From positions 1,575,072-1,639,071 of the forward strand of contig NZ_CH902583.1 of assembly GCF_000152965.1 (NCBI RefSeq): a stretch of 64,000 bases of DNA, read 5' to 3'. Of this stretch, positions 43,656-54,118 are shown one piece after another (positions within the stretch are counted from its first letter, which is position 1; each line of letters opens with the position of its first letter). The stretch is from Roseobacter sp. MED193. Lineage in GTDB: Bacteria > Pseudomonadota > Alphaproteobacteria > Rhodobacterales > Rhodobacteraceae. The notes beneath the pieces are model-generated. The model made no database searches. It saw only the letters and a program-made list of their open reading frames with translations, and had not been told where the DNA came from. The position numbers were made by a program, and so were the translations under genes.

Positions 43656-43883
43656 CTAATAGTCCTCAATCAATGAGGACCGAATGGTCGAGCCATCCGA
43701 CAGGAAGGCCAAGGCTCGCTGCTGTTGTTCAACCGTCAAGGTCTCCCAAAGAGCCGCATCGCCGGGCATCAGCGGAAAGTCCCATGGTAGTGGCACCTGG
43801 GATGCCTGGCGATCAGCACAAGCCGACAAGAGCAGAGCCATAAGGCCCAGCAGCACCATTTTGGTATCCCAGGATCCAACCAT
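43656..43883 (-). CDS. Small putative lipoprotein inserted in the sdh operon
   Basis: About 75 residues beginning one base after the sdhA stop codon. The N-terminus has a short hydrophobic run ending LLLSAC, a lipobox with the lipid-anchor cysteine. The mature part PLPWDFPLMPGDAALWETLTVEQQQRAL is acidic and probably helical. ATG 43883 is preferred; ATG 43859 would leave only a 13-residue signal without a positive charge. It may be a periplasmic or membrane-associated accessory protein; function unknown. Confidence 0.65.
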   Translation of the reverse strand: MVGSWDTKMVLLGLMALLLSACADRQASQVPLPWDFPLMPGDAALWETLTVEQQQRALAFLSDGSTIRSSLIEDY

Positions 43884-43884
43884 A

Positions 43885-45690
43885 TTAGAAGGTCCGCGCT
43901 TTTGGCGCGATCTTCGCCAGGCTGATACCGCCTTCATCTTCGGTGGTCAGACGGTCGAGGATCACCGGCCGATAGCTCAGATCGACCTTTTCACCTTCAA
44001 CCCGGCTCACGGTATGCACCCGCCAGTTTTCATCATCGCGGGTGCTGTAATCCTCATGCGCGTGGGCACCGCGGCTTTCGCGACGGGCCTCGGCACCGTG
44101 GATAGTAGCCAGGGCATTTGGCATCAGGTTGGCCAGTTCCAACGTTTCCATCAGATCCGAGTTCCAGACCAGCGAGCGATCAGTGACCTTGAGGTCATCC
44201 ATCTTACTCGCAATCACGGTCATCTTCTCGACGCCCTCTTTCAGCGATTTATCTGTACGGAACACCGCCGCATCGGATTGCATGGTGCGCTGCATTTCCA
44301 ACCGCAGATCCGCGGTAGCTATGCCACCATTGGCGTTGCGCAGAGTGTCGAAACGATCGAAGGCCTTATCAACCGACGCCTGGTTCAAGGTGGCATTGGG
44401 CGCTTCGGCGTCGACCACCTTACCGGCGCGGATGGCCGAGGCGCGGCCAAAGACCACGAGGTCAATCAGCGAGTTTGAGCCCAAACGGTTGGCCCCATGC
44501 ACCGAGGCACAGCCCGCTTCGCCTACAGCCATCAGGCCAGGCACAACAGCGGTTGGATCTTCGGCGGTTGGGTTCAGCACTTCGCCCCAATAGTTGGTGG
44601 GGATGCCGCCCATGTTGTAATGCACCGTTGGCAGAACCGGGATCGGCTCTTTGGTGACATCAACACCGGCAAAAATCTTGGCGCTCTCAGAGATCCCCGG
44701 CAGACGCTCGGCCAGGGCCTCAGGCGGCAGGTGGCTGAGGTTCAGGTGGATATGGTCGCCATCAGCGCCCACGCCACGGCCTTCGCGAATTTCCATGGTC
44801 ATCGAACGCGAAACATAGTCGCGCGGGGCGAGGTCTTTGTACTGCGGCGCATAGCGCTCCATGAACCGTTCGCCTTCAGAGTTAGTCAGATAACCGCCTT
44901 CGCCGCGTGCGCCCTCGGTGATCAGGCAGCCAGAGCCATAGATGCCAGTGGGGTGGAACTGGACAAATTCCATATCCTGCAGCGCCAGACCAGCACGGGC
45001 CACCATGCCGCCGCCATCGCCGGTGCAGGTATGGGCAGAGGTCGCCGAGAAGAAGGCACGGCCATAGCCGCCGGTAGCCAGAACAACCATCTTGGCGTTG
45101 AAGACATGCATGGTGCCGTCATCAAGCTTCCAGCAGACGACGCCCTGACATTCGCCATCGTCCGACATGATCAGGTCGATGGCAAAATATTCGATGTAGA
45201 ATTCAGCGTTGTTCTTCAGCGACTGACCATAAAGCGTGTGCAGGATGGCGTGGCCGGTCCGGTCCGCCGCGGCACAGGTCCGCTGCACTGGGGGGCCTTC
45301 GCCAAACTCGGTGGTGTGGCCACCAAAGGGACGCTGGTAGATCTTGCCCTCTTCGGTCCGGCTGAATGGCACGCCGTAGTGCTCCAGCTCATAAACCGCC
45401 TTTGGCGCTTCACGGGCGAGATATTCCATTGCGTCCGTATCGCCCAGCCAGTCAGAGCCCTTGACGGTGTCATACATGTGCCACTGCCAGTTGTCTGGGC
45501 CCATGTTGCTCAGCGAGGCGGCGATGCCGCCCTGCGCCGCCACCGTATGAGAGCGGGTTGGGAAAACCTTGGTCACACAGGCAGTGCGCAGACCCTGCTC
45601 GGCCATGCCAAGAGTTGCGCGCAGACCGGCACCGCCGGCACCCACGACCACGACGTCATAGTCATGCGTCTCGTATTCGTATGCAGCCAT
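43885..45690 (-). CDS. sdhA: Succinate dehydrogenase flavoprotein subunit
   Basis: The 601-residue catalytic subunit of complex II, oxidising succinate to fumarate. The FAD dinucleotide fold is [15 protein letters not shown], the flavin-linked histidine lies in [10 protein letters not shown], and [21 protein letters not shown] and [20 protein letters not shown] match the active-site regions. It follows sdhD by 12 bases. Downstream on the strand are the small lipoprotein, the sulfotransferase-like gene and sdhB. Confidence 0.98.
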   Translation of the reverse strand: MAAYEYETHDYDVVVVGAGGAGLRATLGMAEQGLRTACVTKVFPTRSHTVAAQGGIAASLSNMGPDNWQWHMYDTVKGSDWLGDTDAMEYLAREAPKAVYELEHYGVPFSRTEEGKIYQRPFGGHTTEFGEGPPVQRTCAAADRTGHAILHTLYGQSLKNNAEFYIEYFAIDLIMSDDGECQGVVCWKLDDGTMHVFNAKMVVLATGGYGRAFFSATSAHTCTGDGGGMVARAGLALQDMEFVQFHPTGIYGSGCLITEGARGEGGYLTNSEGERFMERYAPQYKDLAPRDYVSRSMTMEIREGRGVGADGDHIHLNLSHLPPEALAERLPGISESAKIFAGVDVTKEPIPVLPTVHYNMGGIPTNYWGEVLNPTAEDPTAVVPGLMAVGEAGCASVHGANRLGSNSLIDLVVFGRASAIRAGKVVDAEAPNATLNQASVDKAFDRFDTLRNANGGIATADLRLEMQRTMQSDAAVFRTDKSLKEGVEKMTVIASKMDDLKVTDRSLVWNSDLMETLELANLMPNALATIHGAEARRESRGAHAHEDYSTRDDENWRVHTVSRVEGEKVDLSYRPVILDRLTTEDEGGISLAKIAPKARTF

Positions 45691-45702
45691 TTCTTTTGTC
45701 CC

Positions 45703-46074
45703 TTACAGCGCGATCTTGGCCAGGGCAAAAACCCCAGTGGCGATTGTGGCGTAGCTGAGGCCGATCACAAACATGATCAGCGCTTTACGCATCGAGCCAC
45801 GCGCATAGTCTTCGATCATCATCTGCGCGCCCTTGTTAAAATGCATCACGCCGACAAACAGCGTAAGCCCGGTTAGGATTGCCGGAAAGGGGCGTGCAAA
45901 AGTGGCCAAGACCTCTTCCTGCGTGCCGCCGATGGCGGATCCAACGATATAGATGAAGGCCGGAACCAAAAAGGCCAGCGCCACGGCGCTCACCTGCATG
46001 TACCAGTGATGTTCGGTGCCGGTGCCTGCGGCGCCCTTACCAACAGCGCGTTTACGAGCGGTCAAATAACGCAT
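45703..46074 (-). CDS. sdhD: Succinate dehydrogenase membrane anchor subunit
   Basis: A 123-residue hydrophobic protein with three membrane helices: AVALAFLVPAFIYIVGS, FPAILTGLTLFVGVMHF and a last helix near ALIMFVIGLSYATIATG. HF-KGAQMMIEDYARG is the segment that contributes to haem b and quinone binding in SdhD. It lies between sdhC and sdhA with short gaps. Confidence 0.94.
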   Translation of the reverse strand: MRYLTARKRAVGKGAAGTGTEHHWYMQVSAVALAFLVPAFIYIVGSAIGGTQEEVLATFARPFPAILTGLTLFVGVMHFNKGAQMMIEDYARGSMRKALIMFVIGLSYATIATGVFALAKIAL

Positions 46075-46084
46075 GTCTTGCTCC

Positions 46085-46468
46085 TTAAACCACGATCACG
46101 GTGATTACGGTGAGGACGACCGAACCGATCATCATGCCCCAGCCCAGTTTTTCGGCTGTTTCGATATCCAGCCCGTGGCCCGCATCAAAATAGAGGTGAC
46201 GCAGCCCGGCGAGGAAGTGATACCAGATGCCAAGCGTCGACAGCGCCAGCACGATATCGCCGAACCAAGAGGTCATCACTCCGTTGGCAGTGGCAAAATA
46301 GGCAGGCGAAGTCGCCGCCGCGAGGAGCCACCAGACAATCAGCATCACCGAGATAATCAACGCATTGCCTGTAATCCGGGTGAGGATCGAGGATAGCGAG
46401 GTCATCTGCGGGCGATAGATCGACAAATGCGGCGAAAGCGGGCGATTGCCCCGATTTACATCGGCCAT
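46085..46468 (-). CDS. sdhC: Succinate dehydrogenase cytochrome b556 subunit
   Basis: A 127-residue three-helix membrane subunit with the SdhC signatures RPLSPHLSIYRPQ near the N-terminus and GIWYHFLAGLRHLYFDAGHG carrying the haem-ligand histidine. It opens the sdh operon. GGAAAGGAG precedes the ATG, and two GTGATCAC sites lie 115-143 bases upstream. Confidence 0.96.
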   Translation of the reverse strand: MADVNRGNRPLSPHLSIYRPQMTSLSSILTRITGNALIISVMLIVWWLLAAATSPAYFATANGVMTSWFGDIVLALSTLGIWYHFLAGLRHLYFDAGHGLDIETAEKLGWGMMIGSVVLTVITVIVV

Positions 46469-46582
46469 GTTGGCTCCTTTCCAGTTAGCTGACGACGTTT
46501 TAGCGGATTTTTACGTCCTGTCACGCAAACAGCGGGTAAATTTCTGCGGTTATTTGACCTGTTTTGCAAAAAAACACATTTC

Positions 46583-46611
46583 GTGATCACAGGTAACCAC
46601 CCAGTGATCAC
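46583..46611. promoter_or_regulatory. Paired GTGATCAC operator upstream of sdhC
   Basis: Two identical 8-bp palindromes GTGATCAC at 46583-46590 and 46604-46611, centres 21 bp apart (two helical turns), 115-143 bases upstream of the sdhC start. The same pair with the same spacing lies 113-141 bases upstream of sucC. This suggests cooperative binding by one dimeric regulator of the TCA operons. Confidence 0.7.
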
Positions 46612-46623
46612 AAAAATGTCTTA

Positions 46624-47412
46624 CTAAAATTGTTTTGCAGAATCAGCCCTCCCTAGCCGAATTTCCTGTGCTTCCCCCTGAAACGCGCGGTTTAGAGGCC
46701 GGTTTAGCGGCAAAAGCGATGCGCGATTAACCGGCTCAGGGGCGGGTTGGATTTGCGCCGTTTTGCGCGCTACCTCACGGACCAGCTTGCGACGAATTTT
46801 CTCTGGGTAATCGCTAAAACTGCGAGCGGTTTCGACAAAAGCGCCCTCGCCCTGGATCACATGTTCATAGAAATAGGCCGTGAGTTCCGGCTCGCTTTGC
46901 TCAATGGCGATGGCATTCACCGTGACCTCCGCCTGCCGCATCAAGCGTTTGAGCGTGCCGGGTTCCACCCCCTCGTTTGAGGGTCCGTCGCCGGACAGAT
47001 CAATCACTCGGCGTTTGCAGTCTGGCCCCTCGGTGATCTGGGTCAGGCCCAGTAACAGCGCCTCACCCAAGGCAGTGGAAAAATTGCGCCAGGGTCGTGG
47101 GACAGTTTCCACCGCCCTGGCCAGTGCCTCGACCTCATCAAAGGTTCGGGTTGGCGTCCAGGGGATGGAAATCTCTTGCCGCGCCCGTCCGGACCATTGG
47201 ATCAGAGTCACCTGCGCCTGGGCATTTACCAGGGCCTCAGACACCACCCCGTCACGCAGACCCGCTGCCAGACCGTCCATCTGGATACGGTATTCAGTCG
47301 CATCTACCGAACCCGAAACATCCACCGCCAGCACCAGCGCCAGATCACAGGCCCAACCTGGCAAGGGCAAGGCAAGTAAAACAGCAGCAAAGAGTCTGGC
47401 TTTGAACCTCAT
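46624..47412 (-). CDS. DUF1194 domain protein (von Willebrand factor A fold, secreted)
   Basis: A 262-residue protein with an N-terminal signal peptide (cleavage near LPGWACDLA) and a VWA-like domain whose metal-site motif DxSxS is intact as DVSGSVDATEYR. It also has IDLSGDGPSNEGV. It matches DUF1194, which is common in Rhodobacterales with unknown function. A single GTGATCAC lies 63-70 bases upstream of its start, and the mch terminator separates it from the gene ahead. Confidence 0.88.
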   Translation of the reverse strand: MRFKARLFAAVLLALPLPGWACDLALVLAVDVSGSVDATEYRIQMDGLAAGLRDGVVSEALVNAQAQVTLIQWSGRARQEISIPWTPTRTFDEVEALARAVETVPRPWRNFSTALGEALLLGLTQITEGPDCKRRVIDLSGDGPSNEGVEPGTLKRLMRQAEVTVNAIAIEQSEPELTAYFYEHVIQGEGAFVETARSFSDYPEKIRRKLVREVARKTAQIQPAPEPVNRASLLPLNRPLNRAFQGEAQEIRLGRADSAKQF

Positions 47413-47474
47413 CCAAAAACTCTAGGCAAGAAGATGCCCTGTCGTCACCCCTGATGTAGGACAAACACAGAGCT

Positions 47475-47482
47475 GTGATCAC
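47475..47482. promoter_or_regulatory. Single GTGATCAC site upstream of the DUF1194 gene
   Basis: One copy of the palindrome found in pairs before sdhC and sucC, 63-70 bases upstream of the start codon. No partner exists 21 bp to either side. Confidence 0.4.
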
Positions 47483-47487
47483 CTTCG

Positions 47488-47524
47488 AAAAAACCACAGG
47501 CCAGGCAGCTGTCTGCCTGGCCTG
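47488..47524 (-). terminator. Intrinsic terminator of the mcl2-nnrU-mch gene group
   Basis: CAGGCCAGGCAG (47497-47508) and CTGCCTGGCCTG (47513-47524) form a perfect 12-pair stem; on the minus strand it is followed by TGG and six T. It is 31 bases after the mch stop codon. Confidence 0.85.
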
Positions 47525-47554
47525 CTTAAAAAACCTGGTTCAGCCCCATGGGCG

Positions 47555-48601
47555 TTACTTTGGCATCAAGGCCCAATAGTCCAGATCCAGCAGGACCTCG
47601 GGCAGGTATTTGCCATCCTCGCCTTTCAACGCAAAGGGTTCGCCACCTTTGGTGGCCACGAGACGCAGGCGAATGGCACCAACGCCAGGGGCATCGGTCT
47701 CGGCCTTATCCAACACCTCTGACCAGGCCCGGATGGTGGTGCCGGACAGGCATGGGTTGGCATGGGCGCCACCGTTGAGGCCAACAATTATCTGCGCATT
47801 GGCCAGCCCATTAAAGGAGAGCGCCCGCGCCATCGAAATCACATGACCACCATAAATCAGCCGCGTGCCATCAGGGCGGGCGGTATTGTCGAAATGCACC
47901 TTGGCGGTGTTCTGCCATAGACGCGTGGCGAGCATATGCTCGGCCTCCTCGATGGTGACACCATCCACGTGGTTGATGGTCTCGCCAACTGCGTAGTCAC
48001 CCCAACTGTGGGCCTCCCCCGCGAGATCAAAGTCATAGCCGCTGAAATCCAGACCCGCAGGGACCACCAGTTGATCGGCAGGAATGACCTTTGCCAGATC
48101 CGGCAGCACGGTTTCGGGAGCGGGCGCGTCCAGATTGCCTTTGCGCACCATGACCCAGCGGACATATTCCATCACCGTCTCGTCGCGCTGGTTCAGACCC
48201 TTGGTACGCACATAGACAACGCCGGATTTGCCATTGGAGTTCTGCTTGACACCGATCACTTCGCTTTCCGAGCGCAGCGTGTCTCCCTCATAGACCGGCA
48301 GGAGCCAGCGCCCCTCGGCATAACCAAGGTTGGCCACCGCGTTCAGCGAAACATCAGGAACGGTTTTGCCAAACACGATGTGGAAAGCCGCCAGATCATC
48401 CAGTGGCGCTTTTGGCAGACCAGAGCGGCGGGCAAATTCATCCGAAGAATAGAGCGCATGCCGCGCCGGGTAGAGCGCGTGATACAGGGCACGCTCTCCT
48501 CCCGAAACGGTGCGGGGCACCGCATGGGTGATTACATCCCCCAGGGCGTAGTCTTCGAAAAAGCGACCGGAATTGGTCTTTGCCGCGCTGGTCTTGGCCA
48601 T
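47555..48601 (-). CDS. mch: Mesaconyl-CoA hydratase (beta-methylmalyl-CoA dehydratase)
   Basis: A 348-residue double hot-dog protein of the MaoC family that hydrates mesaconyl-CoA to erythro-beta-methylmalyl-CoA in the ethylmalonyl-CoA pathway. The N-terminal half begins GRFFEDYALGDVITHAVPRTV; the C-terminal half has SWGDYAVGETINHVDGVTIEEAEHM with catalytic-type Asp/His residues. The length and both halves match Mch and differ from single-domain MaoC. It is followed by a strong terminator. DUF1737 and NnrU genes lie upstream. Confidence 0.94.
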   Translation of the reverse strand: MAKTSAAKTNSGRFFEDYALGDVITHAVPRTVSGGERALYHALYPARHALYSSDEFARRSGLPKAPLDDLAAFHIVFGKTVPDVSLNAVANLGYAEGRWLLPVYEGDTLRSESEVIGVKQNSNGKSGVVYVRTKGLNQRDETVMEYVRWVMVRKGNLDAPAPETVLPDLAKVIPADQLVVPAGLDFSGYDFDLAGEAHSWGDYAVGETINHVDGVTIEEAEHMLATRLWQNTAKVHFDNTARPDGTRLIYGGHVISMARALSFNGLANAQIIVGLNGGAHANPCLSGTTIRAWSEVLDKAETDAPGVGAIRLRLVATKGGEPFALKGEDGKYLPEVLLDLDYWALMPK

Positions 48602-48804
48602 CAGTGTTCTCCCAGTTTTGTCTCAGGTGTGTAGGTGCCATCCACCTCCTTCACCACAGATTGACCGCAGCGCATGATGCCTTTGACAGGATCAAAGGTC
48701 TGGGTAGGGCCGCCATGCAGCTCCCACCCTTTGTTCAGCGCATCGGTCACCTTGTGGCAAAAGGCGGACGTGTCGTCTTCGCTGAGGAAACGATAAAGCT
48801 TCAT
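48601..48804 (-). CDS. DUF1737 domain protein
   Basis: A 67-residue protein with the DUF1737 pattern KLYRFLSEDDTSAFCHKVTDALNKGWELHG, then QTFDPVKGIMRCGQSV. Unknown function; short basic proteins of this family are common in Rhodobacterales. Its stop codon shares its last base with the mch start, so translation is coupled. It is preceded by the NnrU gene, three bases away. Confidence 0.88.
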   Translation of the reverse strand: MKLYRFLSEDDTSAFCHKVTDALNKGWELHGGPTQTFDPVKGIMRCGQSVVKEVDGTYTPETKLGEH

Positions 48805-48807
48805 AGG

Positions 48808-49356
48808 TCAGCTCCCAAATGGCGACGGGCCAACCAGCCCATGCACATAGCCAATCACCGCCAGCAGCACCACAGAGGCCACAAAGAACATGCCATCCTT
48901 TGCAATGCTGCCCTTGGGATTCGGTGTCCAGTCAGGCTCGGCGCGGTTGATCACCACCATTTCGACCAGGGCCCAGATCAGCAAACCGCCAAACAGTACA
49001 AAGGAGGCCGGATCCCAGTTGACCAGCAGGTGAGCGATCGCCCAAAGCGAAAAACCAAACAACATTGGGTGGCGCATCTTGTAAAAGATCGCGCCCTTGG
49101 AGGGGCCAGGGCTGGTGAAATAGAGCGCCAGCAGCACCAAAAGATTGTTGATATGCTTAAAAAACGGCGGATATAGCCCCAGCTCGAAACTTTCAGCCGA
49201 CCGGTAGCCCAGCACCATCAAAACGATGCTCGCCACAATAGCAATGGCGACCACACCCTTTCCCCTATCGCCCATGGATGCGCGCATACCAGGGGACAAG
49301 CGCTTAAACAGATGCGCCCCCCACCACAGCAGGATGCCTAGAACCAGAAGTGTCAT
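48808..49356 (-). CDS. NnrU family membrane protein
   Basis: A 182-residue polytopic protein with about five membrane helices. Family sequences are GILLWWGAHLFKRLSPG near the N-terminus and YKMRHPMLFGFSLWAIAHLL. NnrU was linked to nitric oxide reduction in Rhodobacter, but it resembles NnrS/isoprenylcysteine-methyltransferase-like proteins and its role is not firmly known. A perfect TGTTAAC-n3-GTTAACA palindrome lies 17-33 bases ahead of its start. Confidence 0.9.
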   Translation of the reverse strand: MTLLVLGILLWWGAHLFKRLSPGMRASMGDRGKGVVAIAIVASIVLMVLGYRSAESFELGLYPPFFKHINNLLVLLALYFTSPGPSKGAIFYKMRHPMLFGFSLWAIAHLLVNWDPASFVLFGGLLIWALVEMVVINRAEPDWTPNPKGSIAKDGMFFVASVVLLAVIGYVHGLVGPSPFGS

Positions 49357-49372
49357 GTCAGTCTCCCTAAGA

Positions 49373-49389
49373 TGTTAACTTGGTTAACA
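49373..49389. promoter_or_regulatory. 17-bp palindrome TGTTAAC-ttg-GTTAACA ahead of nnrU
   Basis: A perfect seven-pair inverted repeat in the 34-base gap between the mcl2 stop and the nnrU start. It could be an operator for the downstream genes, or a small hairpin with no T-run. Confidence 0.4.
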
Positions 49390-49390
49390 C

Positions 49391-50245
49391 CTAGGCGGAA
49401 ATCGCGGCAATTGCATCCGCTTTTGCGAGAATTTCTCGGGCGGTCGCCACATGCAGGTTTTCGACGATTTTGCCGTCCACCACAGCCACGCCCTGCCCCG
49501 ATGCCTCGGTCTCTTCGAACGCAGTAATCTGGCGGCGGGCCAGATCAATTTCTGCCTGGCTCGGGGCAAAGGCTTCATTCGCGACTGCAACCTGCGCCGG
49601 GTGGATCAGAGTCTTACCATCGAATCCCATGTCACGGCCCTGGGTGCTCTCCAGGCGCAGCCCCTCATCATCCTTGAAGGCATTATAGACACCATCCACA
49701 ATGATCAGCCCTTCAGCCTTGGCGGCCAACAGGCACAGACCGAGGCCTGCCATCATCGGCAAACGGTCCGCACGGAACCGTGTCTGCAGCTCCTTCGCCA
49801 AGTCATTGGTGCCCATGACCATCCCCTGCAACTTGGGATGGGCCGCGATCTCAGCTGCATTCAGCATACCGCGCGGCGTCTCCATCATCGCCCAAAGAGG
49901 CTTGTCGCCGGTGACTTCGGCCAGCGCGTCCAGGTCTGCCGGGCTCGATACCTTTGGCAGCAGGATCGCATCACAGTCCATCGCTGCGGCCGCCCGGGCG
50001 TCATCCTTGCCCCAGGGCGTGTCAAAGCCATTGATCCGCACGATCCGAACACGCGCGCCATATCCACCCTCGGCCAGAGCCGCGGCCAGTGTATCGCGCG
50101 CATTTTCCTTTTCTTCAACCGAGACCGCGTCCTCAAGATCAAAGATCACAGCATCCACTGGCAGGGTCTTGGCCTTTTCAAGGGCGCGAGGCTTGGAGCC
50201 AGGGATGTAGAGTACCGAACGATAAGGGCGTGTGCGCGGATCCAT
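49391..50245 (-). CDS. mcl2: (3S)-malyl-CoA thioesterase (CitE-like)
   Basis: A 284-residue CitE/HpcH-family barrel. It shows LYIPGSKPRALEKAKTLPVDAVIFDLEDAV with the Mg-binding acidic residues and the ETPRGMLNAAEIAAHP and GTNDLAKEL regions. In the ethylmalonyl-CoA pathway this short paralogue hydrolyses malyl-CoA to malate and CoA; the longer Mcl1 does the aldol cleavage. The length and position near mch, as in Rhodobacter sphaeroides, support Mcl2, although a lyase function cannot be excluded by sequence alone. ATG 50245 is preceded by GGAGGC. Confidence 0.88.
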   Translation of the reverse strand: MDPRTRPYRSVLYIPGSKPRALEKAKTLPVDAVIFDLEDAVSVEEKENARDTLAAALAEGGYGARVRIVRINGFDTPWGKDDARAAAAMDCDAILLPKVSSPADLDALAEVTGDKPLWAMMETPRGMLNAAEIAAHPKLQGMVMGTNDLAKELQTRFRADRLPMMAGLGLCLLAAKAEGLIIVDGVYNAFKDDEGLRLESTQGRDMGFDGKTLIHPAQVAVANEAFAPSQAEIDLARRQITAFEETEASGQGVAVVDGKIVENLHVATAREILAKADAIAAISA

Positions 50246-50709
50246 CAGGAAGCCTCCAGGTTATTTTGTTGCGCAAACGGGTATAGATTCGGGCGAAAAC
50301 TTTCAAGAGCATTCATGCCGCATCGCAGAATCGACCCTGCGACACATATTAGACACAGTGCTAAGCCGCCTCGAAAGAAGGATATTTTTCTTAAGCATTG
50401 ACTTCAGTCAGCCAGGCCCGGCGGATTAACTCTTTTTCAAAGTGTCCTTGGCACAGTTTATGTATCGCAGCGGCCGTGTTGGCCGGAGACCCCATCGGGA
50501 TCAAAGCCCTTATTTTTAGGGCCTAGGTTCACAAAGTGATAGGTCTCGGCGCGGGCAAAATGCCCTTTTGGAAAGACTGGGCCAAAGGCCTGCATAACCA
50601 TTACGTCAATTGAATCCGGTCCTGATCTGGTCGGTTCGAAAGAGAGGTCACGAGACCGCTCTCTCTCAGGTCAGCCGTTCCGCAAAGGGTAAAACCCAAG
50701 GAGAAGACG
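50246..50709. other. 464-base gap between mcl2 and a secreted protein gene
   Basis: A divergent region that should contain both promoters. TTGCGCAA (50269-50276) lies just upstream of mcl2, and GGTC-acga-GACC with flanking AGAG/CTCT (50641-50662) forms a hairpin before the plus-strand gene. An A/T-rich stretch near 50380-50440 could hold a promoter, but I could not define one. No gene or known RNA was recognised. Confidence 0.45.
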
Positions 50710-51027
50710 ATGTTTAAAACTGTACTTGGCCTATCTGCACTGGGCTTTACCGCGAGCCTCATGGCCACCTCCCCTGCACTTGCACAGGGCCGCAATTGCG
50801 CCCCCCGCGAGGTTGTCGTTGAACGTCTCGCCGAGAAATATGGCGAAAGCCGTCAGGCCATCGGCATAGGCCAACAAGGCATGGTCATGGAGACCTTCGC
50901 CTCTGCCGAAAGCGGCAGCTGGACCATCACTGTCACCATGCCCACCGGCATGACCTGCTTGATGGCATCAGGGCAATCCTTTGAAGCCCTGGCTGAAGCA
51001 GTGCCCACCACGGATAACGACGCCTGA
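50710..51027 (+). CDS. Small secreted protein of unknown function (105 residues)
   Basis: A Sec signal peptide ends near SPALAQGRN. The mature part contains NCAPREVVVERLAEKYGESRQAIG and ends with MTCLMASGQSFEALAEA, with two cysteines that may pair. The pattern is common in Rhodobacterales, but the function is not known. GGAGAAG precedes the ATG. It lies between mcl2 and mdh in its own transcription unit. Confidence 0.85.
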   Translation: MFKTVLGLSALGFTASLMATSPALAQGRNCAPREVVVERLAEKYGESRQAIGIGQQGMVMETFASAESGSWTITVTMPTGMTCLMASGQSFEALAEAVPTTDNDA

Positions 51028-52564
<1,537 letters not shown>

Positions 52565-52604
52565 CCCATCCAGCAGCGGTATGCGCCGCAGCCAAAAATA
52601 ATCG

Positions 52605-52632
52605 TGCACGCTCCAGTTGGGGCGTGCATTTT
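52605..52632 (+). terminator. Intrinsic terminator of mdh
   Basis: TGCACGC (52605-52611) pairs with GCGTGCA (52622-52628), followed by four T, 40 bases after the stop codon. Confidence 0.75.
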
Positions 52633-52777
52633 CATTTGCCCCGACCCCACCTTGGGCCGACTTTGGGCATAGGCCAGGACGGCCGCGCTCCGTCGCCTGC
52701 GTCGTTGCCTTCTTGCACATGTCGTTTTTGGCCGGACGATACGGTACGAATCAAATGAATTAGGCATTTGTAAATTT

Positions 52778-52806
52778 GTGATCACACGCTCGAAAGCCGT
52801 GATCAC
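52778..52806. promoter_or_regulatory. Paired GTGATCAC operator upstream of sucC
   Basis: GTGATCAC at 52778-52785 and 52799-52806, centres 21 bp apart, with symmetric flanks (TGTGATCACA in the first). The sites lie 113-141 bases upstream of the sucC start. Sequence, spacing and distance agree with the pair before sdhC. Confidence 0.7.
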
Positions 52807-52918
52807 AAAACCCGAAAATCTTCATCATTTCCCTGTGAGACGTCAAAAAAGCCTTTAAACATTTGGCATATGACGGCGTTATGACAGAGATTATTGAAGC
52901 CAGACGGGACAGTTTCTC

Positions 52919-54112
52919 ATGAACATCCACGAATATCAGGCCAAGGCCCTCCTTCGCAGCTACGGAGCGCCTGTTTCAGACGGCCGCGTCGTGCTGAAGG
53001 CCGACGAAGCCAAAACCGCAGCAGGCGAGCTTGACGGCCCGCTTTGGGTGGTAAAGGCGCAGATCCATGCCGGCGGTCGCGGCAAGGGCTCCTTCAAAGA
53101 AGCCGATGCCGGTGAAAAAGGCGGTGTCCGCCTGACCAAATCGGTCGAGGAAGCCTCGGAAGAAGCCAAAAAGATGTTGGGCCGCACCCTGGTCACACAT
53201 CAGACCGGCCCAGTGGGCAAACAGGTGAACCGCATCTATATCGAAGCGGGCTCCGGCATTCAGACCGAACTCTACCTGGCGCTGCTGGTTGATCGTCAAA
53301 CCTCGCGCATCTCCTTTGTCTGCTCCACCGAGGGCGGCATGGACATCGAGGAAGTGGCGGCAGCAACCCCTGAAAAAATTCTTTCCTTCAGCGTTGATCC
53401 GGCCACCGGCTATCAGGCCTATCACGGCCGCCGCATCGCCTTCTCGCTCGGCCTTGAGGGCGCGCAGATCAAGCAATGCGTCAAACTGATGGGTCAGCTC
53501 TACCAGGCCTTTGTCGAAAAAGACATGGAGATGCTGGAGATCAACCCGCTGATCGTTTCCGACTCCGGCGACATCAAGGTGCTCGACGCCAAGGTCAGCT
53601 TTGACGGCAACGCCATCTACCGTCACCCTGATGTGGCAGAGCTGCGCGACACCACCGAAGAAGACCCCAAAGAGCTGGAAGCCTCCAAGTATGACCTGAA
53701 CTACATCGCGCTCGACGGTGAGATCGGCTGCATGGTGAACGGTGCCGGCCTCGCGATGGCCACAATGGACATCATCAAGCTTTACGGCGCTGAGCCTGCA
53801 AACTTCCTCGACGTGGGTGGCGGCGCCACCAAAGAGAAAGTCACCGAGGCCTTCAAGATCATCACCTCTGACCCCAACGTCAAAGGCATCCTGGTCAACA
53901 TCTTCGGCGGCATCATGCGCTGTGATGTGATTGCCGAGGGCGTGGTTGCCGCGGTGAAGGAAGTCGGCCTGCAGGTTCCGCTGGTTGTCCGTCTTGAAGG
54001 CACCAATGTGGAAGCCGGTAAAGAGATCATCAACACCTCTGGTCTTGACGTGATCGCAGCCGACAACCTGTCTGACGGCGCCGAGAAGATCGTGAAAGCG
54101 GTAAAAGGGTAA
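52919..54112 (+). CDS. sucC: Succinyl-CoA synthetase beta subunit
   Basis: A 397-residue ATP-grasp subunit of succinyl-CoA synthetase, beginning [12 protein letters not shown], with the nucleotide region [14 protein letters not shown] and the C-terminal [14 protein letters not shown] and VRLEGTN segments that meet the alpha subunit. It forms succinate and ATP/GTP from succinyl-CoA. sucD is separated from it by a small secreted-protein gene. Two GTGATCAC sites lie upstream. Confidence 0.98.
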   Translation: MNIHEYQAKALLRSYGAPVSDGRVVLKADEAKTAAGELDGPLWVVKAQIHAGGRGKGSFKEADAGEKGGVRLTKSVEEASEEAKKMLGRTLVTHQTGPVGKQVNRIYIEAGSGIQTELYLALLVDRQTSRISFVCSTEGGMDIEEVAAATPEKILSFSVDPATGYQAYHGRRIAFSLGLEGAQIKQCVKLMGQLYQAFVEKDMEMLEINPLIVSDSGDIKVLDAKVSFDGNAIYRHPDVAELRDTTEEDPKELEASKYDLNYIALDGEIGCMVNGAGLAMATMDIIKLYGAEPANFLDVGGGATKEKVTEAFKIITSDPNVKGILVNIFGGIMRCDVIAEGVVAAVKEVGLQVPLVVRLEGTNVEAGKEIINTSGLDVIAADNLSDGAEKIVKAVKG

Positions 54113-54118
54113 AGACTG

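Larger units (their letters stand above)
52565..52918. other. 354-base gap with terminator and sucC promoter
   Basis: Holds the mdh terminator (52605-52632) and the paired GTGATCAC sites (52778-52806). The 110 bases between these sites and the sucC start should contain the promoter, but no strong -35/-10 pair stands out. Confidence 0.5.

Noticed and set aside
44497-45876. 459-codon open frame antisense to sdhA
   Set aside because: Shadow of sdhA caused by GC-rich codon bias; the sdhA product is unmistakable.
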